This document shows, piece by piece, positions 26,201 to 34,283 of a stretch of DNA of 64,000 nucleotides. This stretch comes from Strongylocentrotus droebachiensis (Eukaryota > Echinodermata > Echinoidea > Camarodonta > Strongylocentrotidae), in assembly GCA_035222895.1 (NCBI GenBank), contig JAVYIG010001827.1, positions 186,001 through 250,000 of the forward strand, written 5' to 3'. A program made the translations under genes and the position numbers. Positions within the stretch are counted from its first letter, which is position 1. Every line of letters starts with the position of its first letter. The notes below the pieces were generated by a model. It saw nothing but the letters and a program-made list of their open reading frames with translations, ran no database searches and was not told the origin of the DNA.

Positions 26201-29200
26201 TCAGTCTGATGTCATCGTGGTCTGTTGATGATAATCATCAACATCATCATGATCATCATCATCGTCATCACCATTACTATCAAGATCATCATCATCATCA
26301 TCATCATGATGATCATCATTGTTTACATGTCTATATAACTTCTCCCTTTCTCAATATAGTAAATATTATAATCTATCATAAGACTTGAAGACAGACCACC
26401 TAAATCGTCCCCATGACGAATTAAATGTCTAGTTATTATTTTTATTATTATTTATTTATTTTATTTCTAACCACTTTTTTGTTAACAAGATAACTTAAAA
26501 ATGGCTCAATCAAATGCCTTGAAATTTAGCACACATATGTATAGGCATATGGACAAAACACAGTAAAGTTTTCAACCTTGACCTTGACTAATGACGTCAC
26601 CTAGGCGCAATTTTGTGAAATTTTCTGAAAATCAAATCATGATCATATCTTCATAACCAAAAGGCATTTCTCATTCATATTTGTCATGATCAAGGTCAAT
26701 ATCTGTCCGGTCAATTTCAGGTCAAAAAACGCGCGCGTGCGCGTACGTCCGCGCGTCAATGCGCGCGCAAAATTTTTAAATGCTCAAAATCGTCTCAAAT
26801 TTATTTTGCATACGTTTCAGGTCATTTTAAGCATTTTATAAAAAATCGCGCGTACGAGCATGCGTGCGCGTTTTCGCGCGTAACACCATTAAAAAACAGA
26901 GAATCGCCATTTTTTTTTCTTTCATGATATTTCTCATATTTTTTCAAGGAATTTGATTCCATGTTTATCTCTTTATGACCATTATTAACAAGATGAGCGT
27001 AAATTCAAGATAAATGTCAGTGCGCGCGAGGTCTTTTAATACATAGCATATATGGGCAAAAACATGCCTATACAAAATCCGTTATAGCTCTTTGGAATGC
27101 ACCGGGATCCTCAATTTGTTTTCATATTAAGATAGAGTATGAGTCGGAAATATGATTCCATGTCTCATTTGGCCATTAAGTGTATCGTGACATCATCACA
27201 ATGGCCTTGGAACTCAAAATACGAATTTGCATATTATTACGTCAGCATATTTATGTAAAATTGATTGTATCTCTGTAAATATTGATTAATTTTCTTCAAA
27301 ATTTCGATATGTTGTAGCTAAGACAATTCTCTACAAGCGCATTAATAACCATTTTTCATTTTGATGACGTCATCATAGTGAAAATTTTGATTAAAGGCCT
27401 CATGTCAAAAACTTCATAATTTGCGTGTTATGCCTATAGAAGGTGAATTTAGTTCACGTTATGAATCTACATGATATTGTCTTTTAAGAATTTGTAAGCA
27501 GTATGTTGCTTATTTTTGCTCTATTTTGTCTCAAATGTTAGTTGACCAGCCCACCTATACTTGTTCCAAACAAGTATTATATGTCTAGTTATTTTTATTA
27601 TTATTTATTTATTTTATTTCTAACCACTTTTTTGTTAACAAGATAACTTAAAAATGGCTCAATCAAATGCCTTGAAATTTAGCACACATATGTATAGGCA
27701 TATGGACAAAACACAGTAAAGTTTTCAACCTTGACCTTGACTAATGACGTCACCTAGGCGCAATTTTGTGAAATTTTCTGAAAATCAAATCATGATCATA
27801 TCTTCATAACCAAAAGGCATTTCTCATTCATATTTGTCATGATCAAGGTCAATATCTGTCCGGTCAATTTCAGGTCAAAAAACGCGCGCGTGCGCGTACG
27901 TCCGCGCGTCAATGCGCGCGCAAATTTTTTAAATGCTCAAAATCGTCTCAAATTTATTTTGCATACGTTTCAGGTCATTTTAAGCATTTTATAAAAAATC
28001 GCGCGTACGAGCATGCGTGCGCGTTTTCGCGCGTAACACCATTAAAAAACAGAGAATCGCCATTTTTTTTTCTTTCATGATATTTCTCATATTTTTTCAA
28101 GGAATTTGATTCCATGTTTATCTCTTTATGACCATTATTAACAAGATGAGCGTAAATTCAAGATAAATGTCAGTGCGCGCGAGGTCTTTTAATACATAGC
28201 ATATATGGGCAAAAACATGCCTATACAAAATCCGTTATAGCTCTTTGGAATGCACCGGGATCCTCAATTTGTTTTCATATTAAGATAGAGTATGAGTCGG
28301 AAATATGATTCCATGTCTCATTTGGCCATTAAGTGTATCGTGACATCATCACAATGGCCTTGGAACTCAAAATACGAATTTGCATATTATTACGTCAGCA
28401 TATTTATGTAAAATTGATTGTATCTCTGTAAATATTGATTAATTTTCTTCAAAATTTCGATATGTTGTAGCTAAGACAATTCTCTACAAGCGCATTAATA
28501 ACCATTTTTCATTTTGATGACGTCATCATAGTGAAAATTTTGATTAAAGGCCTCATGTCAAAAACTTCATAATTTGCGTGTTATGCCTATAGAAGGTGAA
28601 TTTAGTTCACGTTATGAATCTACATGATATTGTCTTTTAAGAATTTGTAAGCAGTATGTCGCTTATTTTTGCTCTATTTTGTCTCAAATGTTAGTTGACC
28701 AGCCCACCTATACTTGTTCCAAACAAGTATTATATGTCTAGTTTGTTACTCTTTTTATAAATCCACCATCAATATTTGCTTACCTTCAATCTTCATAAGT
28801 CCCCCACGTAAACCCGTCGTTACAAAACTCGATAATTTTCAGTTCTCTTACTTTTTTGCTTCCATTCATTGAAACCTTGATTATGACCTTCCATGACCTG
28901 GTATGAATAAACGTATGAATAAAGAGTGGCCTAGTTGGGATACTGACTAACCACTGTTTGTATACAAACAAAGGTTTACAGTCTATATAAACCAGCTCGC
29001 TGATCTCACATTCTTATTCATATTGTCCCAGAAACCTCGTGAGTCTTTCCATTCTATAATATATCACAAGTTGGCTACCCAATATTTAAATGTGCATCTT
29101 CTATTTTGTATCTTCATAATCAAATTGAAATCCAACTACATTGTACCAAATACATCTGTGCATCTTGATGTACACTCCCTCTTTCTTTTCTTTTTTTCTT

Positions 29201-32200
29201 CTCTTTCTCTCTCTTTCCCCTTTTATCAATATTTGTTCCTCCACGTTCGTATTATTATGTATCCATTGAGGGTAGTTGCATGCTATCAAGCTTTGCTTAC
29301 TTTGTCAACCCTCCGGTTCGATGTTTTCGATTAGTTACAGCCAGCCTCTTTCTTCGACATTATATTCTTTGAAATGTGTAAAATTGTCAATGTTTTGTTT
29401 GTTATAAAAAAAAATGCAAACAAAAGGAAAATCAAACAGAAATAAATAAAGAAAATAAAAGAAAATCGAATATGTTCTCTTCGGGAAAATATAACCACTT
29501 GGGAAATATAACTCCCTTCAGCGGTCCAAGGAATGTTATATTACACCCCCTGCCAGTCAATATTGTCACATGAGGGATGTAATTGTTTCATTTGAAACAT
29601 TTATTCCATGAAATTGATGTGCATAAGGGGCAGTTACACTGTCATCCAAACACGCCAAAAAATGCCAAACCGGAGCCTGGCCGCGATGTTACCAAGGGCA
29701 ACTACGCTTTACCGGCAGACATGCCAAGCCCCAAACATTCCAAAACGAAGTGTGATCTTTTGGCGTGTTTTGGCGTGTTTTGGCGTGTTTGGCAAGTATA
29801 ACCGCTCGCAGTTGTAACATCGCGATGTTAGGCACGTGACTTTCGGCACTTCCGGATTGTTACCCGCGCTCTTTTAAACCACGTTCTTCCCGTGTGATAT
29901 TTATAGCATTTCCATCGTCGCGCGTGTTATCCGTTCATTCAGCTCCGTTTGTTCCAATTCCGTTAACTCATCCTTTATTCAATCTTCGTTATTCCCGTCT
30001 GGCCATATCTGTCTAGTAGTAGTATTTGAGTGTTTTGTTAGATTAATTAATATGGAAGTGAACAATTCCCATTGCCACTGATGATGAGATGAAGTTCTTG
30101 ATTTCGATGTGGAGGCAGGGAGAATTCTCATAATTCCAATTAACAACGATGATTTTCTTAACCTTCCCATATCGTTTTTACTACTAGATTTCGATTGAAT
30201 TTGGGAAAACTGAATCAGCAGCCGTAGTCCGTACTTCGTAACTTATCCACTCTTGCCTCAAATACTACACGCGAGATAAACAAAACATATCGCATGCATG
30301 CGCATGAGATGTATCGCTATTTAGCTAGCTATAGCGCTAGCTGGAAATTGCGCGCGCTAAAAATCTTATAGCAGGCCGGGGTCAAAGGTCGGGAAGACTG
30401 CACATGCGCATTACCAACCGAAACACGCCAAAACATCGCTGAACAGCTCCGTCGGTGATGTTTCAGCACAAGTGTAACCGGGTGCACGAAACATCGCGAC
30501 TTTTCAAAATGAGGTATTTGACAGTATAAATGCGCCTATTCAGTCATTTCCAAGTCATCTTACAAAAACTAGAAATTCTGCACAAACAAGCAATCAGAAT
30601 GATAACTTGGTAAATAGGCTATGTACACAGTAGCCCACTATTTTATAAACTTAGGACCTTGTCATTAAAACCACTTGTATCATTTTGTTCTCTAGTTTTC
30701 ATGTTAAATTATAATTCTGGCCTGTTACCTTAAATGTTGAATGATATGTTCACTTTAAATTCCAATGTAAATTCCTATGATACTCGTCAGAGTTGTCAAC
30801 TTCGCAAACCCCAGGTGCGTTCCTGCACTACACAACATTCCTTTCATTTTAATTCCATCCAACATTTGAATGCTCTTGATGTGAGCACTAAAAGCAGTAC
30901 CACCCTATCCCGTTTTAAAACGCTTTGTCGTAATGCTTTTCTGCTCTAACCCTTTTTACGGTTATGGCCGCCATTTTAATATGCGCGTAAAAGTTGCGTC
31001 ATCAATGTGTTCAGATGCGCATGTATTGTTGCGTCACTGCCTGCACTGTGAGCTTACATCATATTTGCATGGGCGCCGTCTAAATTTACGCGTAAACCAC
31101 TGACCTCTAGAGGGCAATGGTTTGTTTACCCGTAAATTAAAATGGCGCCCATGTCTGTACATGCGCACTGTTGTAACCGTAAACTGGTGTATTAATGTTC
31201 ATAATAACTTGAGTAATATTTTTTCTACAATTCTTCATCTCTCTTTATTCCTTTCCTACTCTTCTGGCCCCTTCTTTCTTTCTCTCTCTATCTCTCTCTT
31301 TCTCACCCACTCGCGGGTGTGTGCGTGTGTGTGTATGTGTGTATGTGTATGTATGCTTGTTATGAATTTGTATTACAAAGCGCTGGTCGGTGTACATTGG
31401 CTGCACTGAGGCACTGCTTCGGCCGGAACAAATGGTTTTAAGCCCATTCTTCTAGTTCTGCGGCGTAAGGCGTACATCAAACAAATATTGTTTTGCCCTT
31501 TGCGACCGACAACAATATATTAAAATCTACGGTCGTTTTTTAATTTATTTTACCGTTTACCAGAAGATTTTTTTTTTTAATGAATTTAAAAACAAATGTA
31601 TTTCGTTTGTTTAGATGGATATATATGCATAAAATCATAAAACTTGTTCCCAAATTCTCACTCGTCTTTTGCCATTGTTTTGAACTCCTGCTAGCGTAAA
31701 CAAGGTGACACGGCCTCGTGTATGTATATGCCATGCACTGCACCAGCTAAAAACCAGCGAGATTTGGGCGACGTTCACGGTTTTTAGAGTTTTTTTGGGG
31801 GACGGTCGCTGTTTTGAGGGGGAAAGAAGTTTAAGAAAAAAGAAAGATATCCGACCGACCTAAAGGGCAGTACAACATTTTGTTTTGTTTTGTCTAATGT
31901 TGCAGCCTGTGAATGCTGACTGGTGCTTTGGTTAAGTTTGTCTTAGCTTAATATATGTACACATTATTTTTTGGATTTTGCTATAAAGTTCTGCTTGTTT
32001 ATTTGTAAAGGGAACCCCATTTACAAGCTTAATCTTCTTTTGGGTTCCCAAACCATTGTTTTACTTTGTATGTCAAATATGTCTTGTATATATATTTCGA
32101 ACATCGTTTGTAATTTTGAACGTTCGTTTAAAAAGAAAATGGTTGAACCAATAAATGACATAAAATGAAATGAACTATCTAACAGACTCACAAAAGGGGG

Positions 32201-33012
32201 AACAAAGAAATAAAAACAATGGTAATTACACCATCAGGTGCATCAGGGAAATATGCACACTTTTTACTTTTTGGGAGTAGTTTTTTCCAGGTACTGGGTC
32301 CTTGGCATAAAAATATATTATTTGAAAAAAGAAGAATGACCATATATTACACGAGTAGGGCCTTGTTTAATAGGGACCCCTATATTCATTCCTATACGTT
32401 TCTGAGAGAAAGAAAACAGGTTACTTCTATCATTACTCGCGGCCCACCTTTTTGATAATCAAAATGTGGTAATCTGACGTTTAGCCATGTTCGAGAACGC
32501 GTTTCTGCAATTTACATACACACTTGCATGATCATGTTAAATACCTTACTAGGTACTCTCCAAACTAATTGAAACAGGCAAGTTTTAAAAAAAAGCATGC
32601 AGATTTTATGATTTCAGGATATGGGAATAGTCTCATATTGGAGGCTAAGCTTCATTTGAAGTCCAACAAACTCAAGTTAATCAACGTTGCATGTTATTTT
32701 AATATACGAACCAAAACGACTTCTTATGATGACAGATATAGAATCGGTGAGATATTCCTCCTGATCATCTGTAGATGTTTCACACTTATCAGCAATCTTG
32801 CTCGGCTCTTCGTCTCCATGAAGAGCGCGTCTGATCAAGCTAGGGAGTGTATCAGGCGCACATCCGTACGGATATATCATACCAATGACAAGCTTATCAG
32901 GAAACACCACTCGTTCATCATCACAAGGTACAGCCTTGCCTGGTTTGTACGACAAGATTTCATGTCGTAATTTATCATTCCTATTCCTAATCTCAAAGCT
33001 GGAAGTAGCCAT
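12539..33012 (-). CDS. Gene A: death-domain/coiled-coil protein (7 coding exons, full span)
   Basis: Reconstructed by comparison with gene B. Coding exons, in order: 33012-32708, 17673-17618, 16627-15416, 15029-14957, 14240-13951, 13528-13286, 12948-12539. Their sum is 2589 nt, or 862 codons plus stop. The start is ATG at 33012, conserved with gene B in MATSS. Predicted layout: unrecognised N-terminal region (1-101); small linker (102-120); conserved helical segment followed by a long charged coiled coil (about 121-524); short linker; death domain (about 550-645); Ser/Thr/Gln-rich linker (646-726); conserved C-terminal segment (727-862). There is no signal peptide and no clear membrane segment, so it is presumably intracellular. 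Death domains mediate homotypic assembly in apoptosis and innate immune signalling; that role here is inferred. Intron 1 is about 15 kb and could hide further exons, but the phases join without any. Confidence 0.7.
13286..13528 (-). CDS. Gene A exon 6: Ser/Thr/Gln-rich linker
   Basis: This exon is 243 nt, entered and left in phase 1. The acceptor is AAAAAGCAG just above 13528, and the donor is GTGAG at 13285-13281. The exon is open in exactly the phase left by the death-domain exon, although a different frame here has stops. It aligns with gene B 40282-40548; shared features include TRET, DQ repeats, HDQ and SEC.EQLSE near the 3' end. It is predicted to be flexible and low-complexity. Confidence 0.7.
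13951..14240 (-). CDS. Gene A exon 5: death domain
   Basis: This exon is 290 nt with acceptor ATTCAG and donor GTAAGG. It encodes 96 complete residues, about 80 percent identical to the gene B exon (19 differences by eye). Helix-like segments follow death-domain order: ILKQIADDL, then IDSFGSQLGI, DIMRALKTN, and a fourth helix with LMLKQWRKG bearing the usual core Trp. After these come a last helix, RRALVAAKLLDLADHYF. The domain belongs to the death-fold superfamily, which assembles signalling oligomers by helix-surface contacts. Confidence 0.85.
14470..14790. repeat. Homopurine (GAA/GAAG)n tract in intron 4 of gene A
   Basis: About 310 bp of nearly pure purine on the plus strand lies between the death-domain exon and the 73-nt exon. 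Gene B has the same tract, longer, at the same place (41340-41815). Open frames across it are artefacts. Confidence 0.75.
14957..15029 (-). CDS. Gene A exon 4: 73-nt linker exon
   Basis: The exon is bounded by acceptor CATGACAG and donor GTAAGT, and encodes ITSSEDYSRGEVCSSEGSN plus a few residues. It is the same size and phase (in 1, out 2) as gene B 41962-42034, where ITTSEDKSSGE is the counterpart. No domain is recognised. Confidence 0.7.
15416..16627 (-). CDS. Gene A exon 3: conserved helical segment and long coiled coil
   Basis: This exon is 1212 nt. The acceptor is GAATGGATAG at the 5' side and the donor is GTGAGA at 15415-15410. It opens with a segment conserved in gene B (PLC, then GITDIYEV, then QLQWLDLIHGCL), which I do not recognise. 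It continues as about 320 residues of highly charged Lys/Glu/Arg heptad-like sequence predicted to form a coiled coil. Two adjacent copies of a 57-residue block starting RAR and containing TEIVGEKERNERTLRQQVEE lie at about 15986-15642; gene B has one. The exon ends in WVTPGKQVQDG. Confidence 0.75.
16628..18542. other. Intron sequence of gene A apart from the 56-nt exon
   Basis: AT-rich sequence with a poly-A/poly-G tract near 16731-16750. Apart from the 56-nt exon (17618-17673) I see no supported feature. Confidence 0.4.
17618..17673 (-). CDS. Gene A exon 2: 56-nt exon
   Basis: The acceptor is TTTTGTTTTCTTTAG and the donor is GTAAGT. It encodes PKDFPFFPNVIETIKKIT between split codons (in phase 2, out phase 1). 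The counterpart in gene B has exactly the same length and phase, with related splice-site context. Its small size makes it invisible to single-frame searches. No domain is recognised. Confidence 0.6.
18547..19102. mobile_element. TTAA-flanked MITE with perfect 20-bp ends (556 bp)
   Basis: Both ends read AGGGATAGTTGAGTTCTGTT going inward, and TTAA lies at 18543-18546 and 19103-19106. There is no coding capacity. The target site and end structure suggest a piggyBac-type non-autonomous element, of a different family from the 367-bp one. Confidence 0.85.
19480..19845. repeat. Inverted minisatellite built on a 15-bp unit
   Basis: From about 19480 to 19615 the unit is GGACAACTACCCCC-like. From about 19625 to 19845 it is the reverse complement, GGGGGTAGTTGTCC-like. 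The whole is therefore a long inverted repeat made of short tandem repeats. The left side has about 9 units and the right side about 14. Confidence 0.75.
19850..21555. other. Intron 1 of gene A: simple repeats, no supported exon
   Basis: Contains a poly-C and (CT)n tract at about 20157-20200, a poly-C run at 20405-20420 next to a sequence CAGTGGCGGATCCAGGG (20352 on) that resembles an hAT terminus without a partner, and AT-rich sequence. A splice-like segment at 21244-21330 is discussed under rejected items. Confidence 0.4.
21556..22460 (+). mobile_element. Two nested LINE 3' ends
   Basis: A first LINE open reading frame end lies at about 21570-21663 (DSPTIDIFKKNLKTHLFQK, then stop). At about 21780 a second LINE fragment begins. 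It encodes the usual C-terminal block with YISDLLTSY, GATKTYGDRAFACGGPTFWN and VFKRALKTHLFDECF, stops at 22072, and ends in a tail with AAAGCGCATTGAGAGG and (ATT)n at about 22155. A further LINE-type tail, with CAGCGCTTCGAAACTTTTAT and (ATT)n, ends at about 22460. Most simply, one LINE 3' end inserted into the 3' untranslated region of another. Confidence 0.75.
22461..23190. other. No gene recognised
   Basis: AT-rich intron sequence without a feature I can support. Confidence 0.4.
23199..23761. mobile_element. Non-autonomous hAT element (563 bp) with 8-bp duplication
   Basis: The ends are CAGGCCTTCTCAACTAG and, on the other strand, CAGGCCTTCTCAACTGG. The 8-bp sequence GTTTAGAG flanks it directly at 23191-23198 and 23762-23769. 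An 8-bp duplication with CA-start ends is diagnostic of hAT. It has no transposase. Confidence 0.9.
23770..24243. other. No gene; poly-C tracts
   Basis: Contains C runs at about 24063-24082 and 24181-24196 and T-rich sequence. The open frame across them is low-complexity. Confidence 0.45.
24244..24423 (+). pseudogene. LINE reverse transcriptase C-terminal remnant
   Basis: The frame from 24301 reads NSIRHSGPDTWNSLPSEIKS and continues to FKRAVKTFLIAHYL and a stop at 24421-24423. This is the conserved C-terminal block of jockey/CR1-like LINE polyproteins. Only the last 60 or so residues remain. Confidence 0.7.
25829..25897 (+). pseudogene. tRNA-like sequence inserted in a repeat module
   Basis: A box-A-like TGGTATATCGGTAACGCAC and a box-B-like GGTTCGAGTCC lie 30 bp apart, with a T-arm (CCTGG and CCGGG around the loop) and an anticodon-type arm whose loop is 9 rather than 7 bases. 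The bases where the 5' acceptor strand should be belong to the host repeat (GTGTAATC, then CTATGGGAAATG), so the acceptor stem does not pair. It is a tRNA-derived insertion, not a working tRNA. Confidence 0.45.
26210..26315. repeat. (ATC)n microsatellite
   Basis: Imperfect CATCAT/GATCAT trinucleotide array inside the repeat complex. Confidence 0.8.
26435..28741. repeat. Near-identical 1153-bp tandem duplication
   Basis: ATGGCTCAATCAAATGCCTT occurs at 26501 and 27654. GTTGACCAGCCCACCTATAC occurs at 27541 and 28694. The offset is 1153 bp in both cases. I see only a handful of base differences between the copies, so the duplication is recent. The copies should not be read as an assembly of independent loci without checking. 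Confidence 0.85.
28742..30555. other. No gene; possible MITE with CACGCCA-rich ends
   Basis: At about 29628-29820 the sequence is rich in ACGCCAAA and TTGGCGTGTTT repeats. At about 30415-30490 a reverse-oriented AACACGCCAAAACATCGC and AAGTGTAACCGGGTGCAC recall the left GGGGCAGTTACACT. A non-autonomous element of about 870 bp is possible, but I cannot fix its ends. Confidence 0.3.
30556..30948 (+). pseudogene. LINE reverse transcriptase C-terminal remnant
   Basis: Translation shows LHKQAIRMITW, then LFYKLRTLSLKPL, then SYDTRQSCQLRKP and FKTLCRNAFLL before a stop at 30946-30948. The order matches the C-terminal part of jockey-like LINE polyproteins. A stop interrupts the first part. Confidence 0.6.
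30949..32707. other. Intron 1 of gene A, 5' part: no supported exon
   Basis: Contains inverted blocks around CCGCCATTTTAATATGCGCG and TTAAAATGGCGCCCATG (30969-31155), a (TCTC)n and (GTGT)n stretch at 31270-31345, and AT-rich sequence. I see no exon with splice-site and phase support. Confidence 0.4.
32708..33012 (-). CDS. Gene A exon 1: N-terminal MATSS exon
   Basis: The ATG at 33012-33010 and the first residues MATSS are shared with gene B, as is the block DKLRHEILSYKPGKAVP and VVFPD.LVIGM. The donor GTATAT at 32707 is at the same place as in gene B and leaves phase 2, which fits the 56-nt exon. The middle (about residues 45-85) is more divergent and acidic in this copy. No domain is recognised. 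An upstream in-frame ATG is not conserved. Confidence 0.65.
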
Positions 33013-33430
33013 TTGTGTTCACATTTCGTCCCGAATACTCGAACCAGAACGTTACACGCTTAATAGCATACATATTCGTCCTATTATTTCTATGTAAACA
33101 TGTTGCATAGATGGTATTGTTATTGTATGGTGTATGAAATTTGTTATTTATAGAGACGTATAATGCACAAAAGGAGAAGCGGATGAGGAATTTCAATCAA
33201 TTATCAACAGACTTTGAACTTAACACAAGTCATTATTTGAATCACACAATCTGTCGACCGCCCACATGCATAAGCACAAATATTACAATTATATTATCAT
33301 TCTTTTCATGTTAATGGTGGAAGCACAATGTTCCACGATAGTGTCTGTCCATTCTGTTAATGTTTGAGCCTATCATCATACTTAATCTTATAATATAGAT
33401 GTGGCTAGTCCTTCGTATGCATCTGTTACC
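33013..33430 (-). promoter_or_regulatory. Conserved upstream region of gene A
   Basis: About 400 bp upstream of the ATG aligns with the same region of gene B (61264-62060) once the gene B MITE is removed. It includes a TATA-like CTATATTATAAG read on the minus strand near 33387-33400 and the palindrome at 33317-33336. Conservation between paralogs may reflect recent duplication as well as function. Confidence 0.35.
33317..33336. promoter_or_regulatory. Conserved palindrome GTGGAA-N8-TTCCAC, gene A
   Basis: The sequence is an inverted repeat of GTGGAA and TTCCAC spaced by 8 bp. The same 20-bp motif with one changed base lies at 61954-61973 upstream of gene B. It may be a dimeric transcription-factor site, but the factor is not identified. 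Confidence 0.35.
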
Positions 33431-33999
33431 AGGTGACTGATTTTAAAGATAAGCCGTATACCCCCAAGCTTTTGCCACATAAAATACTGTATTTTACATA
33501 ACGCACGTTATGCAAATAGCTTTAAAACTTGACCCCACATTATTATTTTGTTAACACCATACATTAATTATATTCTCTGGCTTTGTTCCTGTTAATAATT
33601 TCCAAAAACCATGAACTCGTGAACCCGATAGACTTCTCGCAGTCCGTGTGAAGAGTTTCACCAATATACATCTCTTATGTGCCTATTACTTTACAGGTAT
33701 ATTATCATATTTGATATCAGACTTATTTTAAAGTAAATCATATTACCATGTTATATAACTTTGTGCGGTTGTATACTGATGTATGCATGTATTTGTTCGG
33801 TTTTGTAAATGACGTCATTTTAGGGGAAGAAATTCGAGCTGAGAAAATTGAACTTTCTCACAACTGGGTGTAGTGTTATATATACTGTACGGGTGAATGG
33901 TACCCGCGATAAATTGATCTTTTTAACTGAAATATATGAGCTAATAAATATTTCTTGTTCATGAACCAAAGTTGCCTGGTCGTGTTACATGACATTCGG

Positions 34000-34237
34000 A
34001 AAATCCAGATCAAAAGCAGAGGAAGAAATTTAAATCAGTTGAAGCTAGTTTTCACCAACTCAAGGGTAGCGGAGGACAGTGAATTGAAACGCGACACAAT
34101 CTCCTTTTCTTTGTTTGTTTGCCTTCGCAAAGAATTATATGGGGCGGAAACAAATTGCTTGTCAAAGGGTTATTTGACTTGTTGTCATTCAGAAGTTCCA
34201 TTTAAGAAAAACAAATACGAGTTACCTTCTCTTCCCC

Positions 34238-34283
<46 letters not shown>

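Larger units (their letters stand above)
24426..28741. repeat. Nested AGGTGGKCTG element complex with 1.1-kb modules
   Basis: Starts with two 58-bp direct copies beginning AGGTGGGCTGTATC (24426 and 24484), then a hairpin AGGTGGTCTGTTGAAAACAG at 24539. The matching inverted ends are ACAGACCACCT at about 26391-26402 and CAGCCCACCT at about 27547 and 28701. Between them lie three related modules of about 1.1 kb (about 24590-25720, 26435-27588, 27589-28741). Each has a GTTAACAGGATAACT-like start, a cluster of alternating purine-pyrimidine CGCGCG sequence, and the motif ATGTTGTAGCTGAGACAAT. The family is unknown to me. There is no coding capacity. Confidence 0.65.
9190..34000. repeat. Segmental duplication unit 1
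   Basis: The sequence at about 9200-9460 (ending in the block around CTAGCGACACTAGTGTTTAA) matches about 62750-62940. The block at 9765-9880 matches 34100-34200. The block at 10240-10290 matches 34750-34810, and 12165-12190 matches 36710-36735. The gene exons and the region upstream of exon 1 match throughout. These collinear matches, in the same orientation, define a tandem unit holding gene A. Exact ends are not resolved by eye. Confidence 0.8.

Noticed and set aside
26221..26320. CRISPR-like array
   Set aside because: It is a simple (ATC)n microsatellite in a eukaryotic intron, with no conserved repeat and spacer structure.
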